Shown: positions 57,230-64,000 of the stretch, one piece after another
How positions within the stretch are numbered: the stretch's first letter is position 1
Layout of the letters: each line of letters starts with the position of its first letter
Notes under the pieces: model-generated
Told to the model about the DNA's origin: nothing
Database searches by the model: none
What the model saw: the letters and a program-made list of their open reading frames with translations, nothing else
Translations under genes and position numbers: made by a program
Source: Flavobacterium suaedae
GTDB lineage: Bacteria; Bacteroidota; Bacteroidia; Flavobacteriales; Flavobacteriaceae
Length of the DNA: 64,000 nucleotides
Direction of reading: 5' to 3'
NCBI RefSeq assembly: GCF_014642915.1
Contig: NZ_BMJE01000002.1
Coordinates: forward strand, 372,001-436,000

Positions 57230-57938
57230 TAAACTTGAGTATTTAAATAAAGCTATAGAAGGGCTACCGCTAAAGGAAGCTATAGCTTTTATTATAGAAA
57301 ATTTTGAAGGCAAAAAAGTCTTCTCTACTTCTTTTGGTATAGAAGACCAATTGCTAACGCATTGTATAGCGCCCCATATTGATGAGGTTACGGTTTTTAC
57401 TCTTGATACAGGCAGGCAGTTTAATGAAACGTATGAAGTATTCCAGAGAACATTAACTAAATATCCTCAACTGGATATTCAAACCTATTTTCCTGAAGAA
57501 GCAGATATAAAAGCTTACGTAAATAGTTGTGGTATAAATGGCTTTTATAATAGTATTGAAAACAGGAAAGAATGCTGTCGCATACGTAAAGTAAAACCAT
57601 TGCAACGTGCTATAAAAGGAGCCGATTTATGGATAACAGGTTTGCGTGCAGAACAATCTGCTAACAGAGAGGAAATGCAGTTTTTAGAATGGGATGAAGC
57701 AAATCAACTCGTAAAATTCAACCCTTTACTGCACTATAGCTTAAAAGAAGTAGAAGCTGAGGTTGATTTATACAATATACCTGTAAACAGCCTGTATAAA
57801 CAAGGTTATTTAAGCATAGGCTGTGCGCCTTGTACCCGTGCTTTAGCTGAAGGTGAAGATTTCAGAGCCGGACGCTGGTGGTGGGAAAACGGAAAAAAAG
57901 AGTGTGGTTTACACATTCATTCAGATAAAAATTATTGA
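57219..57938 (+). CDS. cysH: Phospho-/adenylyl-sulfate reductase (APS reductase type)
   Basis: The 239-residue enzyme reduces activated sulfate to sulfite. It has the PAPS-reductase-type fold (VFSTSFGIEDQLLTH, TLDTGRQFNETY) and two cysteine pairs: Cys119-Cys120 and Cys202-x-x-Cys205. These are the ligands of the [4Fe-4S] cluster of APS reductases, which lack need for APS kinase. The C-terminal KKECGLH holds the catalytic Cys229. The ATG at 57219 starts MESNKLEYLN; a start at 57150 would overlap most of DUF2061. It ends 2 bp before the cysD ATG. Confidence 0.93.
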   Translation: MESNKLEYLNKAIEGLPLKEAIAFIIENFEGKKVFSTSFGIEDQLLTHCIAPHIDEVTVFTLDTGRQFNETYEVFQRTLTKYPQLDIQTYFPEEADIKAYVNSCGINGFYNSIENRKECCRIRKVKPLQRAIKGADLWITGLRAEQSANREEMQFLEWDEANQLVKFNPLLHYSLKEVEAEVDLYNIPVNSLYKQGYLSIGCAPCTRALAEGEDFRAGRWWWENGKKECGLHIHSDKNY

Positions 57939-57940
57939 TA

Positions 57941-58846
57941 ATGACAGCATATAAAGAATCACATTTACAAAGGCTGGAGGATGAGAGTATTTATATTATG
58001 CGTGAGGTAGTGTCACAATTCCGTAAACCGGTTTTGTTATTTTCAGGAGGTAAAGACTCTATAACATTGGCACGCTTGGCGCAAAAAGCATTCTACCCGG
58101 CAAAAATACCATTCCCTTTTTTACATATAGATACAGGACATAACTTCCCTGAAACCATAGCATTTCGTGACCAATTGGTAAAAGAATTGGGTGTGGAGCT
58201 TATTGTACGTTACGTACAGGATAGTATAGACCAGAATAAAGTACAGGAAGAAACAGGTAAATATGCCAGCCGTAATGCATTGCAAACGGTTACCCTGCTT
58301 GATGCAATAGAAGAATTTGGTTTTGATGCCTGTATGGGGGGTGCCCGCAGAGATGAAGAAAAATCAAGAGCGAAGGAAAGGATTTTTTCAGTTCGTGATG
58401 ATTTCGGGCAGTGGGATGCCAAAAAGCAACGCCCTGAACTATTCAACATCTTAAATGGTAAAATTCAGTTTGGGGAGAATGTACGTGCTTTTCCTATTAG
58501 TAACTGGACAGAGGAAGATGTTTGGCACTATATAGCGCAGGAAGAAATAGGGTTGCCATCAATATACTTTGCACATAAGCGAAAACTGGTAAAGCGTGAT
58601 GGTGCTTATTTAGCCTATTCGGATTTCCTGAATATTGTAGATACAGATGAAATTACAGAATCAACAGTGCGGTTCAGGACGGTAGGGGATATGACCTGTA
58701 CGGCAGCCTTTGTATCAGAAGCTAATACTATTGACGAAATTGTATATGAAAACAAAGCCTCTAAATCTTCGGAGCGTGGTGCGCGTATGGATGATAAGCG
58801 TTCGGAAGCTGCGTTGGAAGAACGAAAGAAAGGAGGATATTTTTAA
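57941..58846 (+). CDS. cysD: Sulfate adenylyltransferase small subunit
   Basis: The 301-residue ATP sulfurylase subunit has the PP-loop SGGKDS (35-40), DTGHNFPETIAFRD, the block MGGARRDEEKSRAKERIFS and C-terminal RTVGDMTCTAAF. With CysN it forms APS from sulfate and ATP. The ATG at 57941 is preferred; a TTG 6 bp upstream overlaps the cysH stop. It runs into cysN with 6 bp between stop and ATG. Confidence 0.96.
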   Translation: MTAYKESHLQRLEDESIYIMREVVSQFRKPVLLFSGGKDSITLARLAQKAFYPAKIPFPFLHIDTGHNFPETIAFRDQLVKELGVELIVRYVQDSIDQNKVQEETGKYASRNALQTVTLLDAIEEFGFDACMGGARRDEEKSRAKERIFSVRDDFGQWDAKKQRPELFNILNGKIQFGENVRAFPISNWTEEDVWHYIAQEEIGLPSIYFAHKRKLVKRDGAYLAYSDFLNIVDTDEITESTVRFRTVGDMTCTAAFVSEANTIDEIVYENKASKSSERGARMDDKRSEAALEERKKGGYF

Positions 58847-58852
58847 TTGAAT

Positions 58853-60097
58853 ATGGAATTATTAAGAATAAATACTGCCGGTAGTGTAGATGATGGTAAG
58901 AGTACATTAATAGGTCGTTTTTTAAACGATAGTAATGCACTTACGGTAGAGCAGGAAGCACTTATAGCGAAGAAAACGAAAGAGAAAGGTATGCAGAACC
59001 TTGACTTTTCTGTGATAACCGATGGGCTTATTGCAGAAAGGGAGCAGGGTATTACTATTGATGTAGCGCATATTTATTTCTCGTCAGGGAAGCGAAAGTT
59101 TATTGTTGCTGATAGCCCCGGGCATGTAGAATACACACGAAACATGGTAACAGGTGCTTCAAACTCTGAGGTAGCTATTATTTTAATAGATGCCCGTAAA
59201 GGGATATTGGAACAAACACACAGGCACTATTTCATCAGTAATATGTTACAGATGAAGGCTGTAGTTTTCTGTATTAATAAAATGGACTTGGTTGACTATA
59301 GTGAGGATGTATTTTTAAAAATAGCTGCTGATATAAATAAAATGACAGCGCAGTTTGAAACTACTCCTGATGTTTATGTATTACCTATTAGTTCCTTAAA
59401 AGGGGATAATGTAGTAAATCAATCAAAAGAAATGGATTGGTATCAGGGAGAAACACTTTCTCAAATCCTACATACCATAAAAACAGGAGAGATAAGCAGT
59501 AATATTTTCCGTTTTGATGTGCAGCAGGTATTGCATGTGCAAAATGATGAGTTTGTTGATTACAGAGCCTATGCCGGGAAAGTAATTAGCGGGAGTTTAA
59601 ATGTAGGCGATACCGTAATGGTATTACCATCCGGTAAGCAAAGCGAAGTTAAAGAGATTAGAAAGTTTACTGATACATTAAATGCTGTACAAGCAGGCGA
59701 GTCTGTTCAGGTACGGTTAAAAGATGATATAGATATCAGTAGAGGAATGATGCTAGTGAAGCAACCAGATGATAACTTATTTGCTAAAGATATAAAGGCA
59801 AAATTAGTTTGGATGGATGAAAAACCGGCTACTCCGGGTGCTAAATACATAGTACAGGCAGGTACACGTACCACACAATGCAAACTGCAAACTATAGAAG
59901 CGATTATACCGCCTGAAAACCCAAGTGATTTACAGGATGCGAATCAATTGCTCTTAAATGATATTGCATTGGTAGCTATTAAAACGGGTGCACCTGTTTT
60001 TCTGGATGCTTTTAAGGAAAACAGAGCGAATGGTGCCTTTATTTTAATAGACCCTATGACTAATAATACTGTTGCGGCAGGATTTTTAGAACGATAA
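58853..60097 (+). CDS. cysN: Sulfate adenylyltransferase large subunit (GTPase)
   Basis: The 414-residue EF-Tu-like GTPase powers sulfate activation. P-loop GSVDDGKS (10-17), SPGHVEYTRNMVTGAS and NKMDLVDY are visible, followed by beta-barrel domains. It ends without a fused APS kinase (CysC) domain, which agrees with an APS-type CysH. The ATG at 58853 is chosen over a TTG at 58847. It is the last gene before a terminator, so the operon is DUF2061-cysH-cysD-cysN. Confidence 0.96.
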   Translation: MELLRINTAGSVDDGKSTLIGRFLNDSNALTVEQEALIAKKTKEKGMQNLDFSVITDGLIAEREQGITIDVAHIYFSSGKRKFIVADSPGHVEYTRNMVTGASNSEVAIILIDARKGILEQTHRHYFISNMLQMKAVVFCINKMDLVDYSEDVFLKIAADINKMTAQFETTPDVYVLPISSLKGDNVVNQSKEMDWYQGETLSQILHTIKTGEISSNIFRFDVQQVLHVQNDEFVDYRAYAGKVISGSLNVGDTVMVLPSGKQSEVKEIRKFTDTLNAVQAGESVQVRLKDDIDISRGMMLVKQPDDNLFAKDIKAKLVWMDEKPATPGAKYIVQAGTRTTQCKLQTIEAIIPPENPSDLQDANQLLLNDIALVAIKTGAPVFLDAFKENRANGAFILIDPMTNNTVAAGFLER

Positions 60098-60137
60098 TAA
60101 CTTTTGTAGAGAGAAGTTAGAGATTAGTTTTATGTAG

Positions 60138-60167
60138 AGAAAAACCACCTGAAAAGGTGGTTTTTTA
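60138..60167. terminator. Bidirectional terminator after cysN
   Basis: AAAAACCACCT/AGGTGGTTTTT closes a GAAA tetraloop, with A and T runs on both sides. It separates cysN from the convergent unknown operon. Confidence 0.92.
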
Positions 60168-60175
60168 TTTCTTGA

Positions 60176-60712
60176 TTATTTTCGGACTGTTATTTTACCT
60201 AAATAGATATTTTGTACTTTTCGCACAACTTCTCCAAATTTTTTATCTTCTTTTATAACTGTAATAATTTGCTCCAGTTCTAATTTCGTAGAGTTATTTA
60301 TAACCAAAGTATAGTTTACCAGCCATTTTTGAAGATAACTGTTTTGTTCTATGGGAGTAGTTTCAATATTAATGACTTGAAAACTATATTCTTCTTTTTG
60401 GTTAACAGCACTTTTTAATAGTTGAGGTATAGCAACACTCCCTTTATTATCGCCGAATATATTATATACTAACGTTTCGGGGTTTTTATATAATTTTAAA
60501 ATTTCATTGGCAGTATGCGCTTTCATTTCCTCATTAAGAGTAGGGTTTGTAAGTAACTCTAAGTAGTTATAAAACTCTATAACCTTATCTTCCGCTTTAC
60601 GGGAATAGGCCTCCATTGTTTTAGCCGAAAGGCTTTTTGTTTTGCTGGGTAAACTTTGTCCCATACAACAAAAGCTTATTAGTAATACGGTTATTGTGAT
60701 ATACTTTTTCAT
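60176..60712 (-). CDS. Secreted protein of unknown function
   Basis: The 178-residue protein has a signal peptide (MKKYITITVLLISFCCMG, then Q), possibly a lipoprotein although the cysteine context CCMG is not a clean lipobox. The mature part begins with helical residues (AYSRKAEDKVIEFYNYLELL) and ends with beta strands (QKWLVNYTLVINNS, VVRKVQNIYLG), an NTF2-like flavour I cannot confirm. It overlaps the upstream gene by 1 base (ATG in the shared stop region), so both are cotranscribed and probably work together. Confidence 0.75.
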   Translation of the reverse strand: MKKYITITVLLISFCCMGQSLPSKTKSLSAKTMEAYSRKAEDKVIEFYNYLELLTNPTLNEEMKAHTANEILKLYKNPETLVYNIFGDNKGSVAIPQLLKSAVNQKEEYSFQVINIETTPIEQNSYLQKWLVNYTLVINNSTKLELEQIITVIKEDKKFGEVVRKVQNIYLGKITVRK

Positions 60713-61638
60713 TATTCTTTTTGCATGTATTTAAGTGAAATAATTTTGCCCTCTTTATACTCAATATCAATTACCTCCATTTGTTTAACCAGTTTAGAAG
60801 GGGTGGTTATTTTATCTATAAACTCCTGTTTATTTAAAAACTCAACGCCAATATCCTCAAACATTACTTCTTGTATTATGGCGTTATCACTTAGTATTTC
60901 ATTTAGCTGTTTTCGTCTTTTATTCCAGCCTTCAACATTTGCGTTCATATAAGCACGCAGCATCATAGCGTAATCATCAGGCTGTAAATCATACTCAAAG
61001 CTGGTTTTATTTTTATTAAAAACTACTTTTAAAGTATCTGTTTTATAATAGGGGCTTTCCGCTATAAGGGTAACAGTATCTTTTTCACTTTTTATGATAA
61101 AGCAACTATCTTTTTGATCTAGTTTTTCCTTAGTGTTATTTTCTGATTTATATAAAGTAACCCTTTCTTCAGTAATAATTTTTTGAGTGTATTTATCTTT
61201 TAAGCAAACAGTAACTTCATGCTCCGTATTTATGTTATAACCTATGCTGATTACAACAGCTAAAAAAAGTACACTTATGCTCATATATATAATATTCCTG
61301 AGTTTATTATTTTTCTTTTCAGGCTTTACGTTAACAGTTTTAGTTTGCGGACTGCCCTGTTTGTATACAAACTCTTCCCAACCTGAATAACCTACCCAAC
61401 AACTAAAAATATTAAGCATATCTTTTCTGGGTAGCTTTTCATTTTTTACAGGTTTCAGATGTGTGTACACCCATTTTTCACTTACTCTTTCTTTACATTC
61501 TGTTTCAATTAAATCGATTAACTGTGCAATCTCCTGATTACCGAAATCATGTAATCCACCGGCAAAATAAGGGTAATGCTGCCGATACTTTTCCAGTATT
61601 TTTTGCTTCAGTAAATAAAAGAGTTCTATGTTATTCAT
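60712..61638 (-). CDS. Single-pass membrane protein of unknown function with N-terminal helical domain
   Basis: The 308-residue protein has a cytoplasmic helical N-domain (1-95, ending MLNIFSCWVGYSGWEEFV). This resembles the small N-terminal domains seen in many uncharacterised Bacteroidota proteins (pattern LxYxGYxxWxxF). A membrane segment follows (115-136, IIYMSISVLFLAVVISIG), then an extracytoplasmic beta domain (EVTVCLKDKYTQK, EVMFEDIGVEF). I do not recognise a family. The topology suggests a signal- or regulator-like membrane protein partnered with the downstream secreted one. Confidence 0.75.
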   Translation of the reverse strand: MNNIELFYLLKQKILEKYRQHYPYFAGGLHDFGNQEIAQLIDLIETECKERVSEKWVYTHLKPVKNEKLPRKDMLNIFSCWVGYSGWEEFVYKQGSPQTKTVNVKPEKKNNKLRNIIYMSISVLFLAVVISIGYNINTEHEVTVCLKDKYTQKIITEERVTLYKSENNTKEKLDQKDSCFIIKSEKDTVTLIAESPYYKTDTLKVVFNKNKTSFEYDLQPDDYAMMLRAYMNANVEGWNKRRKQLNEILSDNAIIQEVMFEDIGVEFLNKQEFIDKITTPSKLVKQMEVIDIEYKEGKIISLKYMQKE

Positions 61639-61647
61639 TAGTTACGT

Positions 61648-61655
61648 CAAACTTA
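61648..61655 (-). promoter_or_regulatory. -7 element of the unknown two-gene operon
   Basis: TAAGTTTG on the minus strand matches TAnnTTTG and ends only 9 bp before the ATG at 61638, implying a very short leader. No -33 TTG is clear. Confidence 0.45.
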
Positions 61656-61759
61656 GTAATAGCAGCTAAAAATGCTGCTGTAAAACCACTGTAAAACTAC
61701 TGAAAATAATTTACAGCCTGTGTACCTGTGTTTTACTATACCTAAAAAAGGGCTAAAAA

Positions 61760-61767
61760 TAACTTTG
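61760..61767 (+). promoter_or_regulatory. -7 element of the SIMPL gene
   Basis: TAACTTTG matches TAnnTTTG, 23 bp before the ATG at 61791. The -33 position has no TTG. Confidence 0.5.
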
Positions 61768-61790
61768 CTCAAAATTTAAAACGTAGAAAA

Positions 61791-62771
61791 ATGAAAACTA
61801 TCAAAAGTAGTATTGCCTTAGCATTTTGTTTAGCAAATTTATTTAGTGCAAATGCGCAGGAAATGGGTAATGTAAATTACGGAAGTAATCGTTACCAAAA
61901 TCAAAACCAACGTATGAACTCTATAGCATCAAACAACGAAAACTATATGAGTTTTACTGTAAGAGGGATTTACAACCAGAAACCCGCGGGCTATGCGGCA
62001 ACTTTTGCGATAGTGCAGGTGGGTACTTCGGTGGAGGAAGTTAATGCATTGATGAATGAAAAAATTGATGCTATAAAAGAGAAGATTAAAGCGGTTGACC
62101 CTGAAATTGAAGTAATAACTGATATGATCTCCTTTGTACCTAAATATGAGTATGAGGTAACCAAAAAGCTATTCAGTAAAAAAACATATAACGAAAAACC
62201 GGCAGGGTTTGAGCTAAAAAAGAACCTTATTATTAAATATAAAAAGCGGGTTTTAGATGAAATAATGACAGCTTGTGCCGAACAGGAAATTTATGATTTA
62301 GTAAAAGTAGATTATATAATAACGAATCTTGAAAGCATAAGAGAAAAACTGGAAACTAAAATGATGACAGCGTTTGAAACTAAAATGAACTACTATTCAA
62401 AACTTTCAGGAATTGATTTAAAATCGAAACCCAGAAATGTAAGCGAAAGTTATAATTTAATGTATCCTACTGAGAGTTATAGTAGTTATTCAGCATTTTC
62501 ACGTACACAATTACCTTATGAAAAAAACAGGGTGGTAAATAATACCGAAAAGAATGTAAGTTATTACTATAATCCTGTAGTGCCTAAAAACCATACGTTT
62601 GTGGTAAACCCCGAAGTTATAGAGCCATGTGTACAGGTGTTTTATGATTTTACAATAACTATTGATCTCAGGAAGCCTGAAAAAGAAGTGAAAACCGAAA
62701 CTAAAACTATAGAAAAGAAAAGTGTATTTATTATTACCCACGACGGCGATGTAAAGCCTTTACAGTTTTAA
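61791..62771 (+). CDS. SIMPL-domain (DUF541) secreted protein
   Basis: The 326-residue protein has a signal peptide (MKTIKSSIALAFCLANLFSANA, then Q). The central region (about 50-225) resembles SIMPL domains: a beta-rich start (SFTVRGIYNQKPAGYAATFAIVQ), a helix (VEEVNALMNEKIDAIKEKIK), and VITDMISFVPKYEYEV followed by YKKRVLDEIMTACAEQEIYDLVKVDYI. SIMPL proteins oligomerise in the periplasm, and their role is unclear. A Ser/Tyr-rich linker (225-275) leads to a C-terminal beta segment. It is convergent with the MarC gene. Confidence 0.7.
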   Translation: MKTIKSSIALAFCLANLFSANAQEMGNVNYGSNRYQNQNQRMNSIASNNENYMSFTVRGIYNQKPAGYAATFAIVQVGTSVEEVNALMNEKIDAIKEKIKAVDPEIEVITDMISFVPKYEYEVTKKLFSKKTYNEKPAGFELKKNLIIKYKKRVLDEIMTACAEQEIYDLVKVDYIITNLESIREKLETKMMTAFETKMNYYSKLSGIDLKSKPRNVSESYNLMYPTESYSSYSAFSRTQLPYEKNRVVNNTEKNVSYYYNPVVPKNHTFVVNPEVIEPCVQVFYDFTITIDLRKPEKEVKTETKTIEKKSVFIITHDGDVKPLQF

Positions 62772-62791
62772 AAACGGGGAACAAGAGCATT

Positions 62792-63424
62792 TTAGTTAAA
62801 ATCTATTGCCTGTATAATGTTTACAATAGAACTGCTTATGTATTCTATACCAATAGCAATAACTATAAAACCTATAATACGCGAAATAGCTACAATTCCC
62901 GAAGCACCTAATATGCGAGACAGGTAATGTGCACTTCGCATTACTAAAAATATTACTACAGCTACGGCAGCCATTGCAAGGCAGGCCATAGTTTGCTGGG
63001 TAATAGTAGAATATTCTTCGTAAAGTGCAATAAGTAATGATATTGACCCAGGTCCTGCAAGCATGGGTATTGCAAGTGGGGTAAGGGCAATGTCATTTCT
63101 TTTTTGTGCATCGCTTTCTACCTGCTTATTAATACCTCTAGTTTTATTGAATTTGCCTGTAAGTAGTGAAAAACCTGAGTTTACAATAATAAGCCCGCCT
63201 GCAATTCTGAGAGCATCTATACTAATGCCGAAAAAAGCCAGTACATAGCGACCTATAAAAAAAGAGATAAGGAGTATTATAAAAACATTTACAGCAGCCC
63301 AAAAAGAAATGCGTGACCTTTCTGCTTTTGAGTCTTCCTGAGTAAGCCCTACAAAAATAGGCACAGCACCTAAAGGGTTTATTACCGAGAATAATGCTGC
63401 AAAAATGTATATAAATAACTCCAT
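62792..63424 (-). CDS. MarC family integral membrane protein
   Basis: The 210-residue protein has about six membrane segments. LFSVINPLGAVPIFVGLTQ at the start and LAIPMLAGPGSISLLIALY in the middle are MarC/UPF0056 hallmarks. A multiple-antibiotic-resistance role was once suggested but has not held up; the function is unknown. It is convergent with the SIMPL gene. Confidence 0.93.
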   Translation of the reverse strand: MELFIYIFAALFSVINPLGAVPIFVGLTQEDSKAERSRISFWAAVNVFIILLISFFIGRYVLAFFGISIDALRIAGGLIIVNSGFSLLTGKFNKTRGINKQVESDAQKRNDIALTPLAIPMLAGPGSISLLIALYEEYSTITQQTMACLAMAAVAVVIFLVMRSAHYLSRILGASGIVAISRIIGFIVIAIGIEYISSSIVNIIQAIDFN

Positions 63425-63441
63425 TAACTAGTGTTGAATTG

Positions 63442-63449
63442 CAAATATA
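63442..63449 (-). promoter_or_regulatory. -7 element of the MarC gene
   Basis: TATATTTG on the minus strand matches TAnnTTTG and lies 17 bp before the ATG at 63424. No -33 TTG at normal distance. Confidence 0.5.
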
Positions 63450-63582
63450 TTTAATTAAAAAGTAAAAAAGGTATAATTACCAACATGATTATGTTTACGA
63501 ATTTATAAATGTGTATTTTATTTTTTGTAAAAATTATCCTTAAATAATCGGTATAATATAAAAATATAGTTAAAAAATTGTT

Positions 63583-63590
63583 TAAATTTG
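63583..63590 (+). promoter_or_regulatory. -7 element of the truncated lipoprotein gene
   Basis: TAAATTTG matches TAnnTTTG and lies 82 bp before the ATG at 63673. Confidence 0.45.
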
Positions 63591-63672
63591 TTATGGGAGC
63601 TGTTTGAAAGATGTGAAAAAGGGAATTAAAGCTGAATAATAACAATTTTTATAATTTTAATATAAGAGCATT

Positions 63673-64000
63673 ATGAAGAAACTTTTACTCCTTTTACCTG
63701 TATTACTCCTTTTTTCGTGTACTAAAACAGTAATGTACACCAAAACATTTAACGATTTTCAGGATAACCGCTGGTCTAAAACCGACATTAAAGTGTTTGA
63801 TTTTGATATCAAAAAAGATATAGAATCGGCAGATATTTCTTTTATTTTTACTCATACAATAGACCCTCAGTATAAAAATGTTCACATGGAACTTGTAATA
63901 AAATATCCTGATGGAAAGAGTTATAATATTTCTCTAAACCCTCAGTTAAAAGATGACTCAGGAAATAGTTATTCGGATTGCGGAGAGAATTATTGTGAAG
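63673..64000 (+). CDS. Lipoprotein, GldH-like (partial, 3' end outside window)
   Basis: 109 codons are visible to the right edge. MKKLLLLLPVLLLFSC is a lipoprotein signal with lipobox LFSC. The mature part (NRWSKTDIKVFDFDI, ADISFIFTHTIDPQYKNVHM, IKYPDGKSYNI, LKDDSGNSY) has the order of conserved residues I associate with gliding-motility lipoprotein GldH, but the match is by eye and remote. The C-terminus is missing. A plain Bacteroidota lipoprotein of unknown role is the safe reading. Confidence 0.7.
   Translation, partial: MKKLLLLLPVLLLFSCTKTVMYTKTFNDFQDNRWSKTDIKVFDFDIKKDIESADISFIFTHTIDPQYKNVHMELVIKYPDGKSYNISLNPQLKDDSGNSYSDCGENYCE

Overview
The window comes from a member of the Bacteroidota, most likely the family Flavobacteriaceae. 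The DNA is AT-rich. Two genes encode proteins with C-terminal type IX secretion (T9SS) sorting domains. There is a SusC-like plug sequence, a TPR/LytS-type kinase paired with a LytTR regulator, and an S46 dipeptidyl-peptidase. Promoters carry the Bacteroidota -7 element TAnnTTTG, and almost no gene has a Shine-Dalgarno sequence. I see no CRISPR array, insertion sequence, prophage, tRNA or rRNA gene. No stretch without a gene exceeds about 260 bases.

Layout. (1) 1-1068: 5' part of a lipoprotein sugar (sorbosone-type) dehydrogenase, running off the left edge. (2) 1254-4696: hpt, adk, a CNNM/CBS membrane protein and obgE, ended by a terminator. (3) 4954-13648: a DPP7-like S46 peptidase converging on a 2160-residue alpha-2-macroglobulin that carries an inserted carboxypeptidase-regulatory domain and a SusC-like TonB plug. 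(4) 13813-22737: mpl, a DUF1287 gene, radC, an ABC/FtsX/DUF3299 operon with a very His-rich permease loop, a YjjG-like nucleotidase, an unknown secreted protein, rarA and a rhomboid protease. (5) 22747-28189: a TrmH/RlmB-type methyltransferase, a T9SS-exported metallophosphatase with three tandem accessory domains, and a small Omp85-like barrel. (6) 28374-45390: a continuous str-S10-spc-alpha ribosomal superoperon from rpsL to rplQ, with fusA, secY, infA and rpoA but without tuf, adk or map. (7) 45571-54448: carA, eno, the kinase/regulator pair, a T9SS LRR protein and gltA. (8) 54621-56912: two tandem guanidino-group hydrolases (the second CtlX-like) and a four-cysteine Rrf2 regulator. (9) 56987-60097: DUF2061, cysH, cysD and cysN for sulfate activation and APS reduction, preceded by palindromes that could be the Rrf2 operator. 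(10) 60176-64000: an unknown two-gene operon, a SIMPL-domain protein, a MarC protein and a truncated lipoprotein.

Most of the window is core housekeeping. The least ordinary items are the macroglobulin with an embedded plug, the His-rich FtsX operon (a candidate metal system), the palindromes before the cys operon, and three RNA-level elements in the ribosomal superoperon: a leader hairpin before rpsL, a long hairpin between rpsJ and rplC, and a GGAGG-containing leader before rpsD. For several genes a longer reading frame exists, but its upstream extension contains the -7 promoter box. I chose the downstream start for those genes and say so in each entry.
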